DNA from: DATJLY01 sp963773665
Lineage (GTDB): Bacteria; Pseudomonadota; Alphaproteobacteria; ATCC43930; CGMCC-115725
Length of the DNA stretch: 64,000 bases
NCBI GenBank assembly: GCA_963773665.1
Contig: CAVZBZ010000003.1
Coordinates: forward strand, 124,001 to 188,000
Reading direction: 5' to 3'
Made by a program: the position numbers and the translations under genes
The notes under the pieces: generated by a model
The model's database searches: none
What the model saw: only the letters and a program-made list of their open reading frames with translations
What the model was told of the DNA's origin: nothing
Shown here: piece by piece, positions 9,020-18,261 of the stretch
Position numbering within the stretch: position 1 is the stretch's first letter
How the letters are laid out: the number at the start of each line of letters is the position of its first letter

Positions 9020-10163
9020 ATGCGCGCCGAGATCGAGGCGGTCGCGAACGAGATCAGACGCTCGTTGGCGCTGCTGAGGAGGCATCTTTGACTGGGACGC
9101 GGCAACACGGCGCCTGGCCGAGCTCAATGCGCTCGTCGAGGACCCGAAGCTGTGGGATGATTCGCGGCGCGCGCAGGGGCTGATGCGCGAGCGCACGCGG
9201 CTCGACCGCGGCGTCAACGGCTATCTCGCCATCGAGAAGGATTTCACCGACACGCTGGCGCTCGCCGAGATGGCCGATGCCGAGGGCGACCAGGCGATGC
9301 TCGACGACGCGCAGCGGACGCTGGCGCGGCTCAGGGACGACGTGAAGACGCGCGAGCTCGAGAGCCTGCTCTCCGGCGAGGCCGACGGCAACGACGCCTT
9401 CCTCGAAGTCCATGCCGGGCAAGGCGGCACCGAGGCGCAGGACTGGGCCGAGATGCTCCTGCGCATGTACACGCGCTGGGCCGATCAGCACGGCTTCAAG
9501 ATCGAATGGCTCGAGGAAAGCCCGGGCGAGGGCGCCGGCATCAAGTCGGCGACCGTGCGCATCAATGGCGAGAACGCCTATGGCTGGCTCAAGACCGAGA
9601 GCGGCGTCCACCGTTTGGTGCGCATCTCGCCGTTCGACGCCAACGCGCGCCGGCACACGAGCTTCGCCTCGGTCTGGGTCTATCCGGTGATCGACGAGAA
9701 GATCGAGGTCGAGGTGCAGGAGAAATACCTGCGCACGGATACCTACCGCTCGTCCGGCGCGGGCGGCCAGCATGTCAACAAGACCGACAGCGCGGTGCGC
9801 TTCACCTACACGCCCCCGGGATCGGAGCCGATCGTGGTCGCCTGCCAGAACGAGCGCTCGCAGCACCAGAACCGGGCGAAGGCGATGCACATGCTGAAGG
9901 CGCGCCTCTACGAGATCGAGCTGCAGAAACGCGAGGCCGCGGTCGATGCCATGAACGCGACCAAGACCGAGATCGGCTGGGGCCACCAGATCCGCTCCTA
10001 TGTGCTGCAGCCCTATCAGCTCGTGAAGGACCTGCGCACCGGCGTCGAGACCGGCAATCCGAGCGCCGTCTTGGACGGCGACCTCGACCGCTTCCTCGAA
10101 GCCTCGCTCGCCGCCCGCCTCGAGGGCGCCGACGCCGCGGTGAGGGAAGAGCGCGCGGAATAG
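9020..10163 (+). CDS. prfB: Peptide chain release factor 2, programmed +1 frameshift
   Basis: Class I release factor for UGA/UAA stops. The true start is ATG 9020, with GGGAG upstream. The first 23 codons end at an in-frame TGA (9089-9091). A +1 slip on CTT continues as DWDAATRRLAELNALVEDPKL and on to 10163. The joined product is about 380 residues, has the RF2 recognition motif SPF (RLVRISPFDANARRH) and the catalytic GGQ (SSGAGGQHVNKTDSAV). The downstream frame alone (from ATG 9183) would lack the conserved N-terminal domain. It is convergent with the amidohydrolase, 8 bp between stops. Confidence 0.95.
9077..9092 (+). promoter_or_regulatory. prfB recoding site (internal Shine-Dalgarno plus CTT TGA C)
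   Basis: AGGAGG (9077-9082), three spacer bases, then CTT TGA C (9086-9092). This matches the known prfB frameshift signal in layout: an SD-like stimulator 3 nt before the slippery CUU, and a UGA with the weak context base C. Low RF2 stalls ribosomes at UGA and favours the slip, giving autoregulation. Confidence 0.95.
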
Positions 10164-10171
10164 GTGGGCTG

Positions 10172-11455
10172 CTATGCCACCGCGTGCCGGAACAGCACGG
10201 GCGCAGGCGCGCCGAGGCGGGCGAGGTCGATCGGGCGGCCGTCCTTGATGACGTGCGCGAGGTGGCGGCCGGCGGCGAGCACGGCGATGTCGGCCACCGG
10301 ATCGCGCGTCAGCACGATCGCGTCGGCGAGCTTGCCGGCCGAAAGTTCGCCGACCTGGCCGTCGAGGCCCACGGCGAACGCGTTGCCCTTGGTCGCGGCG
10401 GAGATCGCTTCGAGGGCAGAGAAGCCGCCATACTTCACCAGTATTTCCGCTTCCTTCGCGTGCAGCTCGCCGAACGGCATGAATGTGTTGTTGCCGCTGT
10501 CGGTGCCGAGCAGCAGCTTGATGCCAAGCTCCTTCGAGCGCTGCATCAGGCTCACGATGTTGTCGAAGTGGCGCTTCATGCGGTTGACGTCGAGCTGCAC
10601 CTGCTCGGCGCCGACGCGGGTTCCCTCCTCGATGACGCGCCACAAGAACGTCGCGGTCGGCAGGATCGGGATGCCGGCCTTCGCTACGGCATCGAGATCG
10701 GCCTCGGTCGCGAGATCGGCGTGGACGATCCAATCGACCCCGGCCTCGGCCGCGGCGCGCGTCGAGCCGGCGCCGCGCGAGTGGATCGCGACGCGGAGTT
10801 TCCGGCGATGCGCCTCGGCCGCGACGGCGGCGATCTCCTCCTTGGCCAGCATCTGCGTCGTGCCCGAGCGGCTGTCGGCCATTTTGATGAAATTGACGCC
10901 GTGCTTGTCCTGGCGGCGCACCTCCGCGACCATCTCGGCGGCGCTGTTGCACAAGGTCCCGATCGAATGGTCGGGCGTGCCGACCCAGGACGGCTCGTCG
11001 TCCTCGATGCAGCCATAGCTCACGATCATGCGCCCGGCGCAATGGATGCGCGGGCCCTCGATGACGCCAAGGTTGATGGCGTCGCGCACGCCCACGTCGA
11101 TGAAATAGGTCCCGCCCGGCACGGCGATGCTGGTGACGCCGGCGCGCAGCGCCGCCTGCGCGCCGCGCGCGGCCTTCAGGGTGTTGAGCTCGGGCCTGAG
11201 ATTGCCGCGCCCGCGCCCCTCGCCCGGCAGATTGGGATAGCCGTACGAGAGGTGCACGTGCGCATCGATGAGGCCGGGCATGATCCACTGACCCGCCGCG
11301 TCGATCACCTCGACGCCGTCCTCCTCGAGGCGCAGGCCCGGCGGCAGCGGCCCCACGCTCTTGATCCGGTTGCCCTCGATCACGATGGCGTCGTTCTTCA
11401 CGGGCGCCGCGCCCGAGCCGTCGATCAGGGTGCCGTTGCGGATCACCAGGGTCAT
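10172..11455 (-). CDS. Amidohydrolase family protein (imidazolonepropionase-like)
   Basis: Metal-dependent hydrolase of the amidohydrolase superfamily, 427 residues. Visible: N-terminal composite beta-sandwich (MTLVIRNGTLIDGSG), the HxH metal motif in LIDAHVHLSYG, histidines in VAIHSRGAG and IVHADL, and the terminal aspartate in LLGTDSGNNTF. No secretion signal. GGGAGAGG sits just upstream of the ATG. The substrate (dipeptide, imidazolonepropionate-like ring or other) cannot be called. It stands alone behind a 169-bp spacer carrying direct repeats. Confidence 0.85.
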   Translation of the reverse strand: MTLVIRNGTLIDGSGAAPVKNDAIVIEGNRIKSVGPLPPGLRLEEDGVEVIDAAGQWIMPGLIDAHVHLSYGYPNLPGEGRGRGNLRPELNTLKAARGAQAALRAGVTSIAVPGGTYFIDVGVRDAINLGVIEGPRIHCAGRMIVSYGCIEDDEPSWVGTPDHSIGTLCNSAAEMVAEVRRQDKHGVNFIKMADSRSGTTQMLAKEEIAAVAAEAHRRKLRVAIHSRGAGSTRAAAEAGVDWIVHADLATEADLDAVAKAGIPILPTATFLWRVIEEGTRVGAEQVQLDVNRMKRHFDNIVSLMQRSKELGIKLLLGTDSGNNTFMPFGELHAKEAEILVKYGGFSALEAISAATKGNAFAVGLDGQVGELSAGKLADAIVLTRDPVADIAVLAAGRHLAHVIKDGRPIDLARLGAPAPVLFRHAVA

Positions 11456-11502
11456 GGGACCTCTCCCTAAGCCATTGATGTTATTATATGCTGCACTGCA
11501 CG

Positions 11503-11565
11503 AATTGGGTTCGTTCGGTAAAATCGCGTGTATCGCGGCAAATTGGCTTCGTTCGGTAAATTCGC
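11503..11565. repeat. Two imperfect direct repeats upstream of the amidohydrolase gene
   Basis: Two copies of a 25-bp unit containing TTCGTTCGGTAAA, at about 11503-11527 and 11541-11565, 38 bp apart and differing at a few positions. Just beyond is a TACGTA-tta-TACGTA inverted repeat (11591-11605). The stretch is A/T-richer than its surroundings. It could be an upstream binding site for the amidohydrolase promoter or a dispersed genomic repeat; one window cannot decide. Confidence 0.55.
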
Positions 11566-11624
11566 TCGAGAGGGGTGCCGCTGCCTATCGTACGTATTAT
11601 ACGTATATGGCGGGAGCCGTCGCG

Positions 11625-12407
11625 TCAAGCCTGGTAAAACGCGGGCTCGAGGCCTGCCTGGCTTCGGGCGGGCTCGTTGAAGGGCGGCTTGAGGGCGCCG
11701 CGAAAATTCTCGCGCACGAGCGCGCGGTAGGTTGCGGCGGGCTCGAGGCCGCTTCGCGCGCACAGGAAGCGGAACCAGCGCACGCCCGATGCGACGTGGC
11801 CGATCTCGTCGTCCAGAATGGTTTGCAGCACGGCGGCGCTCGCAGGATCGCCGAAGCGGCGCAGGCGCTCGATCATCGCGGGCGTCACGTCGAGGCCGCG
11901 CGCCTCGAGCACCAACGGCACCACCGCGAGCCGCGCGAGCAGATCGTGCGAGGTCGCGGCCGCCGCCTCCCACAAGCCGTCATGCGCCGGAAGGTCGCCG
12001 TAGGCGGCGCCGAATTCGCCGAGCCGCGCGGCGAGGAGCGAGAAATGCTTCGCCTCCTCGGCCGCGACCTCGACCCAGTCGAATGCAAAGTCGCGCGGCA
12101 TGTCCGCGCCGAAGCGCGCGATGAGGTCCCAGGCAAGATCGATCGCGTTCAACTCGATGTGCGCGACCGCGTGGAGGAGCGCCACCCGGCCCGCAAGCGA
12201 GGCGCCGGCGCGGCGCCGCGCCATGTCGCGCGGGGCTTTGAGGATCGGCCGCTCCGGCCGTGCCGGGCGCTCGGGCGGCAGTTCGTCGGCGCCGAGCTCG
12301 ATGCACCCTTCGCGCCATTCCGCGGCAAAGCGCCGGGTCAGCGCCACCTTGTCGCCGGGCGCGTGCGCGCGCAGAACGGCGCACGCGGCAGCGCCAAGCG
12401 TCGTCAT
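11625..12407 (-). CDS. DUF455 family ferritin-like protein
   Basis: A 260-residue member of DUF455, a ferritin-like helical-bundle family of unknown function. Putative di-iron ligands lie in HAVAHIELNAIDLAWD, AAEEAKHFSLLAARL and LDDEIGHVASGVRWF, the two EXXH-type pairs expected. The ATG at 12407 overlaps the bcp stop by ATGA, so it is translated from the tyrS-glnE-bcp operon. MiaE-like hydroxylases are the nearest analogues by fold; no reaction is claimed. Confidence 0.85.
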   Translation of the reverse strand: MTTLGAAACAVLRAHAPGDKVALTRRFAAEWREGCIELGADELPPERPARPERPILKAPRDMARRRAGASLAGRVALLHAVAHIELNAIDLAWDLIARFGADMPRDFAFDWVEVAAEEAKHFSLLAARLGEFGAAYGDLPAHDGLWEAAAATSHDLLARLAVVPLVLEARGLDVTPAMIERLRRFGDPASAAVLQTILDDEIGHVASGVRWFRFLCARSGLEPAATYRALVRENFRGALKPPFNEPARSQAGLEPAFYQA

Positions 12408-12868
12408 AGTTCCTTCAGCGCCTTCATCACTTCGTCCACGTGGCCCGGCACCTTGACCTTGTGCCAGACGTTGCGGATCTTGCCCTTCTCGTCGATCAGG
12501 AACGTGGCGCGCTCGATCCCCATGTATTTCCGGCCATACATGCTCTTCTCGACCCAGACGCCATAGGCTTCCGTCACCTTGCCCTCGGTGTCGGCGGCAA
12601 GGGTGAAGGGCAGCTCGTACTTCTTCTTGAACTTGTCGTGCGCGGCGGCGCTGTCGCGCGAGACGCCGATCACCACGGCATCGGCCTTCCTGAAATTCGG
12701 GAAGATGTCGCGAAAGCCGCATGCCTCGGCGGTGCAGCCCGAGGTGTCGTCCTTGGGATAGAAATAGAGGACGACGCGCTTGCCCTTGAGCTTCGCGAGG
12801 CTGACCGTGCCGCCGCCGTCGGTCGGCAGCGTGAAATCGGGCGCCTTGGCGCCGGGCTCGAGGCTCAT
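12404..12868 (-). CDS. bcp: Thioredoxin-dependent peroxiredoxin, BCP type
   Basis: Cytoplasmic thiol peroxidase of 154 residues. The peroxidatic cysteine is in DDTSGCTAEACGF, with the second cysteine five residues on, the atypical 2-Cys arrangement of E. coli BCP. VVLYFYPKDDTSGCT is the family signature. It starts by an ATGA overlap with the glnE stop and ends in an ATGA overlap with DUF455, so the three are translationally coupled. Confidence 0.93.
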   Translation of the reverse strand: MSLEPGAKAPDFTLPTDGGGTVSLAKLKGKRVVLYFYPKDDTSGCTAEACGFRDIFPNFRKADAVVIGVSRDSAAAHDKFKKKYELPFTLAADTEGKVTEAYGVWVEKSMYGRKYMGIERATFLIDEKGKIRNVWHKVKVPGHVDEVMKALKEL

Positions 12869-15846
12869 GGTGCGTGCTCCTTCTGCGCTATGCGCTGTCG
12901 CGCCGATGCTGCGGGCTCCGCGACGATCCGCTCGTACCAGGCAAGCGAAGCGGACGCCGCCGCCTCGATCTTGGCCGCAAGCGCGGAAAAATCAAATCCG
13001 CCGTCCTTTCCCAAGATCGCGCCCAATGCGGGCGCCACGCGCTCCTCGTCGAACGGTTCGTCCACCGTGAGCTTCATCAGGCTTTGCAGGTCGCGCCACA
13101 GCTCGAGGCTTTCGATGAGCGTCGCTGCTGCGTCCTCCTGCAGCGCCCCGGCGCGGCCGAGCGCCGCCAGCGCCGCGCGCGTGTTCTGGCGCAGCACGTC
13201 GGGGTGCTGAGCCGCCTCGCGCAGCATGAGGTACTGCGCGATGAACTCGATATCGACCATGCCGCCCCTGCGGTGCTTCAGGTCGAGCGGGCCCTCCGCC
13301 TTGTGGCTCTCGGCGATGCGGCGGCGCATGTCGTCGACATCGACGACAAGCCGGTCGGGATCGCGCCGCCGCACCAGTATGTCGCGCATGATGGTGGCGA
13401 TCGCCAACGCAAGAGGCGCGGAGCCGGCGACGGCACGGGCGCGCGTCAGCGACATGTGTTCCCAGGTCCAGGCGAGCTCGTCGTTGTAGCGGCGGAACGC
13501 GGCGAGGCTGGTCGCGAGCGGCCCCTGCGTCCCCGACGGCCGCAGCCGCATGTCGACCGGGTAGAGATTGCCTTCGGATGTCAACGCGGTCAGCGCGTTG
13601 ATGTAGCGCTGCGCGAGCCGCGCGTAATAGGAAGCGGCGGCGAGCGGATGCGGCGCGCCCGCGGATTCGACGCCGAGCGGTGCGTCGTAGATGAGGATGA
13701 GGTCGAGATCGGACGTGACCGTCATCTCGCGGCTGCCGAGCTTGCCGAGCCCCACGACCGCAAGCGCGCCGCCCTCGATGCGGCCGTGGCTCTTGGCGAA
13801 CTCCTGCTCGACGCGCGGGAGAAGGACGGCGAGCGCCGCCTCGGCGATGTCGGCGAAGGCGGCACCCGCCGCCTCGCCGTCGAGCCGGCGGCGCAGGAGC
13901 TGCAAGCCCACCTGGAATTTCCGCTCGGCGGTCCAGCGCCGCGCGCGGTCGAGCACATCCTCGTAATGCGCGGCGCGGTCGAGCACTTGGCCGAGGTCGC
14001 GCACCAGGTCCTGGCGCGGCGGCAGCTCGTCGAAGAAGCGCGCGGCGAGCACGCCGTCCAAAAGGCTCGGCCGGCGCGCGATCTCGTCGGCAAGGCGCGG
14101 CCCCGCCGCCATGATCTCGGCCATCAGCGCGATAAGCGGCGGATTGTTGGTGAAGAGCGAGAAGAGCTGCACCCCCGCCGGGAGCCGTCCGAGAAACTGG
14201 TCGAAGCGCACGAGCGCGCCGTCGGGATATGCTGCCTTGCCGAACGCCTCGAGCACCGCCGGCACCAGCTCGGTCAGCAATTCGCGGGCGCGCTGGCTGC
14301 GCGTCGCGCGATAGCGGCCGTGATGCCAGCCGCGCACGATGGCGGAGACCTGCGCCGGATCGGCGAAGCCCAGCCGGCTCAGGGTCTCGAGCGTGTCGGG
14401 ATCGTCCTCGATGCCGGTGAAGACGAGATTGCCCGCGGGCGTGGCCAGGGTCGGCGCCTCCTCGAAGAGGTGCGCATAGTGGCGCTCGACCAAGCCCAGG
14501 ACGCGCGTCAGCTCCACGGAAAATTGCGCGGCGTCGCCATAGCCGAGGAACAAAGCGATCCGCCGCAGGCCGTCGGCGTCGGTTGGCAGCGAGTGCGTCT
14601 GCTCGTCGTTCACCATCTGCAGGCGATGCTCGGCCCGGCGCAGGAAGCGGTAGCACGCCTCGAGCTCCGACGCGGCCTCAGGCGCAATGCGGCCGGCGCG
14701 GGCCAGGGCTTCGAGCGCGTCGCAGGTCGCCGGCAGGCGCAGCTCCGGCATACGCCCGCCCCAGATAAGCTGCTGCGTCTGGGCGAAGAACTCGATCTCG
14801 CGGATGCCGCCGCGGCCGAGCTTGACGTTGTGGCCTGCGACCTTGATGCCGCGTCCGCCGCGATGCGCGTCGATCTGCCGCTTGATCGAGTGGATGTCCT
14901 GGATCGCCGCGAAATCGAGATGCTTGCGCCACAGGAACGGCGTCAGCTCGGCAAGGAATCTCTGCCCCGCCTCGCGGTCGCCGGCGACGGCGCGCGCCTT
15001 GATGAGGGCGGCGCGCTCCCAGTTCTGGCCTGCGCTTTCATAATACGCGAGCGCCGCCTCGAGCGAGACCGCCGGCGGGGTCGAGGCGGGGTCCGGCCTG
15101 AGGCGCAGGTCGGTGCGGAACACATATCCCTCGGCCGTGCGCTCGCCCATGACGCGCTGAAGATCGTGCGCGAGGCGGGTGAAGAAGCGCTGCACGCCGC
15201 GCTTGCCGCGATAGCGCGCGCGCTCGGCGTCATAAAGCAGGATGAGATCGACGTCGCTCGAATAGTTGAGCTCAAAGGCGCCGAGCTTGCCGAGGCCGAG
15301 CACGACGAAGCCGTTCCCCTGCGCCGGATCGCCCGGCTCCGCAAGCTCGATCTCGCCCGCGTCTGCGGCGGCGCGGAGCAAGTGCTGCACCGAAATATCG
15401 AGCGTCAGTTCGGCAAAGTGGCTGAGAGTGCGCGTCACCGTCTCGACCGGCCAGAGCGATGCGATGTCGGCGATGGCGACGAGGAGTGCGACGCGGCGCT
15501 TGGCATGGCGCAGCGCCGCCATGAGGCCGGGCTCGTCGAGCGCAAAGGCGCTGGGCCTATCGAGCGCGCCCCCGACAGCCGCATAGGTCTGGTCGAACCC
15601 GTCGGCGAGCAGGCGCTGCAAAAATTGCGGCTCGGCGAGACAACAGTGCGTCAGGAACGGGCTGTTGCCGAAGAGCGCGGCGAGGAGCCGGCGCCCGGCT
15701 TCGTCCTCGGCCAGCCCGCGCATGAAAGCGCCGAGCGTCGCGGAGGATTCGTCCGCTTCCTCCTGCCAGCGCGCGAACCCAACCTCGGCCGCACCCGCAT
15801 CCGCCGGCGCCGGCAGCGCGCCGAGAGAGTGCAGGAGGTCCGTCAC
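12865..15846 (-). CDS. glnE: Bifunctional glutamine synthetase adenylyltransferase/deadenylase
   Basis: Controls glutamine synthetase by adding or removing AMP in response to PII and glutamine. 993 residues, full length. Two nucleotidyltransferase domains are clear: LGLGKLGAFELNYSSDVDLI in the N-terminal (deadenylase) half and GLGKLGSREMTVTSDLDLI in the C-terminal (adenylylase) half. The start is a GTG at 15846, 10 bp after the tyrS stop. The pairing with tyrS and bcp is probably only co-transcription. Confidence 0.95.
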   Translation of the reverse strand: MTDLLHSLGALPAPADAGAAEVGFARWQEEADESSATLGAFMRGLAEDEAGRRLLAALFGNSPFLTHCCLAEPQFLQRLLADGFDQTYAAVGGALDRPSAFALDEPGLMAALRHAKRRVALLVAIADIASLWPVETVTRTLSHFAELTLDISVQHLLRAAADAGEIELAEPGDPAQGNGFVVLGLGKLGAFELNYSSDVDLILLYDAERARYRGKRGVQRFFTRLAHDLQRVMGERTAEGYVFRTDLRLRPDPASTPPAVSLEAALAYYESAGQNWERAALIKARAVAGDREAGQRFLAELTPFLWRKHLDFAAIQDIHSIKRQIDAHRGGRGIKVAGHNVKLGRGGIREIEFFAQTQQLIWGGRMPELRLPATCDALEALARAGRIAPEAASELEACYRFLRRAEHRLQMVNDEQTHSLPTDADGLRRIALFLGYGDAAQFSVELTRVLGLVERHYAHLFEEAPTLATPAGNLVFTGIEDDPDTLETLSRLGFADPAQVSAIVRGWHHGRYRATRSQRARELLTELVPAVLEAFGKAAYPDGALVRFDQFLGRLPAGVQLFSLFTNNPPLIALMAEIMAAGPRLADEIARRPSLLDGVLAARFFDELPPRQDLVRDLGQVLDRAAHYEDVLDRARRWTAERKFQVGLQLLRRRLDGEAAGAAFADIAEAALAVLLPRVEQEFAKSHGRIEGGALAVVGLGKLGSREMTVTSDLDLILIYDAPLGVESAGAPHPLAAASYYARLAQRYINALTALTSEGNLYPVDMRLRPSGTQGPLATSLAAFRRYNDELAWTWEHMSLTRARAVAGSAPLALAIATIMRDILVRRRDPDRLVVDVDDMRRRIAESHKAEGPLDLKHRRGGMVDIEFIAQYLMLREAAQHPDVLRQNTRAALAALGRAGALQEDAAATLIESLELWRDLQSLMKLTVDEPFDEERVAPALGAILGKDGGFDFSALAAKIEAAASASLAWYERIVAEPAASARQRIAQKEHAP

Positions 15847-15856
15847 CCCCGCGCCA

Positions 15857-17101
15857 TTACGCCACTCGCACGAGCGCGTGGCGCTTGCGGCCGGCGGACA
15901 GCTTTATGACGCCGCCCTGGATGTCGGCGGGAGTGACGCGGCGCGCCTCGTCGGTCACGGCCTCGTCGTTGATGCGGGCGCCGCCGCCGCGCACGAGGCG
16001 CCGCGCCTCGCCGAGGCTCGCGGCCAAGCCTGCGCGGTGGAACAACTGGATCGCCGACGCGCCCGCCTCGAGCTCGGCGCGCGGCACTTCGAGCACGGGC
16101 AAGTCCTCGCCGATGCCGCCCTCGGCGAAGACGCGCCGCGCCGTCTCGGCAGCGGCCGCGGCGGCATCGCGCCCGTGGCACAGCGCGGTCGCCTCGGTCG
16201 CGAGCACGATCTTCGCGTCGTTGATGGCGCTGCCCTCGTGCCGTTCGAGCCGGTGGATTTCGTCGAGCGGCAGCTCGGTGAAAAGGCGCAGGAAGCGGCC
16301 CACGTCGGCGTCCTCGGTGTTGCGCCAGAACTGCCAATAGTCGTAAGGCGCGAGCCGCTCCTCGTTGAGCCAGACGGCGCCTTGCAAGGTCTTGCCCATC
16401 TTGGCGCCGGACGAGGTCGTGACGAGCGGCGAGGTGATGCCGAATAGCTCGAACCCGCCGACGCGGCGGCCGAGCTCCACGCCCATGACGATGTTGCCCC
16501 ATTGGTCCGAGCCGCCCATCTGCACAATGCAGCTCCGGCGCCGCGCCAGCTCGACGAAATCGTAGGCCTGCAGCACCATGTAGTTGAACTCGAGGAAGCT
16601 GAGCGGCTGCTCGCGCTCAAGGCGCAAACGCACGCTGTCCTGGCCCAGCATGCGGTTCACCGAGAAATGGCGGCCATAGTCGCGCAGGAACGGGATCAGC
16701 TCGAGCCGGTCGAGCCATTGCGCGTTGTTGACCATCGCCGCGTCGGCCGGCCCGTCGCCGAACACGAGGAAGCGGTCGAACACGCGGCGGATGCCAGCCA
16801 TGTTGGCGGAAATCTCGTCATCGCTCAGAAGCCGGCGCGTCTCGTCCTTGCCCGAGGGGTCGCCGACCTTGGTCGTGCCGCCGCCCATCAGCACGATCGG
16901 CCGGTTGCCGGTCTTCTGCCACAGCCGCAGCAGCATGATCTGCAGAAGACTGCCGACATGGAGGCTGTCGGCGGTACAATCGAAGCCGATATAGGCCGTC
17001 ACCGGCCCCGCGCCGAGGCGCTGGTCGAGCCCGTCGCGGTCGGTGATCTGGTGCACGAAGCCGCGCTCTTCGGCGGCGGCGAGGAAGGATGCGGTGGCCA
17101 T
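15857..17101 (-). CDS. tyrS: Tyrosyl-tRNA synthetase
   Basis: Charges tRNA-Tyr. 414 residues, class Ic. HIGH-type motif HVGSL in DCTADSLHVGSLLQIM; KMSKS loop present as KMGKT in SSGAKMGKTLQGAVW; a C-terminal S4 RNA-binding domain (about residues 345-410). ATG 17101 gives the family start MATASFLAAAEERGF; the open frame upstream of it is a shadow of anmK. Divergent from anmK with a 21-bp gap, an arrangement common in alphaproteobacteria. Confidence 0.95.
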   Translation of the reverse strand: MATASFLAAAEERGFVHQITDRDGLDQRLGAGPVTAYIGFDCTADSLHVGSLLQIMLLRLWQKTGNRPIVLMGGGTTKVGDPSGKDETRRLLSDDEISANMAGIRRVFDRFLVFGDGPADAAMVNNAQWLDRLELIPFLRDYGRHFSVNRMLGQDSVRLRLEREQPLSFLEFNYMVLQAYDFVELARRRSCIVQMGGSDQWGNIVMGVELGRRVGGFELFGITSPLVTTSSGAKMGKTLQGAVWLNEERLAPYDYWQFWRNTEDADVGRFLRLFTELPLDEIHRLERHEGSAINDAKIVLATEATALCHGRDAAAAAAETARRVFAEGGIGEDLPVLEVPRAELEAGASAIQLFHRAGLAASLGEARRLVRGGGARINDEAVTDEARRVTPADIQGGVIKLSAGRKRHALVRVA

Positions 17102-17122
17102 TTCCGAGGGGCGGATTAGCGC

Positions 17123-18202
17123 ATGAATGCGGCGCGCGTCTACCGCGTCATCGGCCTGATGAGCGGCACCTCGCTCGACGGGATCGATGCCGCCTTCCTT
17201 GCGACCGACGGGCGCGGCCGGATCGAGCCGGGGCCGTTCCTCACGCTGCCCTACGCGCCTGAATTTCGCGCGCAGCTCCGCGGCGTCTTGGGCGGCGCGG
17301 GCGATGTCGCGGCGGTCGAGCGCGATCTCACCCATCTTCACGCCGCGGCGGTGCAGGCCCTGCGCGACCGGCATGCGCTGGGCGAAGTGGACCTCGTCGG
17401 ATTTCACGGCCACACCATCCTGCACCGGCCGCAGGAAGGCCGCACCTGGCAGATCGGCGACGGCGCGCTTCTGGCCTCGCTCACGGGCATCGACGTCGTC
17501 AACGATTTTCGCAGCAACGACGTTGCCGCGGGCGGCGAGGGGGCGCCGCTCGTGCCGCTCTATCACCAGGCACTCGCCGGCCGGCTCGCCCGGCCGGTTG
17601 CGGTGCTCAATATCGGCGGGGTCGCGAACGTCACCTGGATCGGCCAAGGCGAGGATGACATCCTCGCCTTCGACACGGGGCCCGGGAACGCGCTCATCGA
17701 CGATTGGATGCTGCTTCATACCGGCTCGCCGCTCGACCGGGACGGCGCCTTGGCGCGCCGGGGCCGCGTCAGCGAGCCGCACCTCGCGCGTTTCCTCGCG
17801 CATCCGTATTTCGCGCGCCGCCCGCCGAAATCGCTCGACCGCGACGACTTCGCCGGATCGAGCCCCGGCGATCTCTCGCCCGAGGACGGCGCGGCGACGC
17901 TCACCGCCATGACCGCAGCAGCGGCGGCGGCGGCCGCGCGGTACTTCCGGGAGCCTGCCGGGCTTTGGCTCGTGACCGGGGGCGGCAGGCTTAACGGAAC
18001 GCTAATGGACATGCTGCGCCGTCAGCTCGGCGCGCCGGTCGAGACCATCGATGCCGCGCTCTCCTGCGACGGCGACGCGCTCGAGGCGCAGGCGTTTGCC
18101 TATCTTGCCGTTCGTGCGCTCGAGGATTTGCCGCTGAGTCTCCCGTCCACGACCGGCGCGCGCCACCCGGTCCGGGGCGGCCGGCTGCACCGCGCGCGTT
18201 AA
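17123..18202 (+). CDS. anmK: Anhydro-N-acetylmuramic acid kinase
   Basis: Phosphorylates and opens 1,6-anhydro-MurNAc recovered from peptidoglycan, giving MurNAc-6-phosphate. 359 residues. ASKHA-fold motifs: VIGLMSGTSLDGIDAAFL (phosphate 1), VLNIGGVANVTWIG (phosphate 2), FDTGPGNALIDDWM, and WLVTGGGRLNGTLMDML (adenosine). Start ATG 17123. Confidence 0.95.
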   Translation: MNAARVYRVIGLMSGTSLDGIDAAFLATDGRGRIEPGPFLTLPYAPEFRAQLRGVLGGAGDVAAVERDLTHLHAAAVQALRDRHALGEVDLVGFHGHTILHRPQEGRTWQIGDGALLASLTGIDVVNDFRSNDVAAGGEGAPLVPLYHQALAGRLARPVAVLNIGGVANVTWIGQGEDDILAFDTGPGNALIDDWMLLHTGSPLDRDGALARRGRVSEPHLARFLAHPYFARRPPKSLDRDDFAGSSPGDLSPEDGAATLTAMTAAAAAAAARYFREPAGLWLVTGGGRLNGTLMDMLRRQLGAPVETIDAALSCDGDALEAQAFAYLAVRALEDLPLSLPSTTGARHPVRGGRLHRAR

Positions 18203-18223
18203 CAATTCCTTACGCGGCGCGGC

Positions 18224-18251
18224 CCTACGATCTCACGGCAAGGATCGTAGG
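18224..18251 (+). promoter_or_regulatory. Perfect 9-bp inverted repeat overlapping the ribosome-binding site
   Basis: CCTACGATC (18224-18232) and GATCGTAGG (18243-18251) are exact complements around a 10-nt loop. The right arm runs into the Shine-Dalgarno TAGGAGG (18248-18254) of the TTG-initiated gene at 18262. In RNA the stem would bury four bases of the SD, so it may gate translation (thermometer-like); as DNA it could equally be an operator. Confidence 0.6.
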
Positions 18252-18261
18252 AGGCGCGAAA

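Noticed and set aside
9089..9091. TGA in prfB read as selenocysteine or as a pseudogene lesion
   Set aside because: The spacing of AGGAGG, CTT and TGA C is the standard prfB recoding signal, and the downstream +1 frame continues the conserved protein.
12874..15909. Over 1000-codon open frame opposite glnE
   Set aside because: Antisense shadow of glnE with no recognisable domain.
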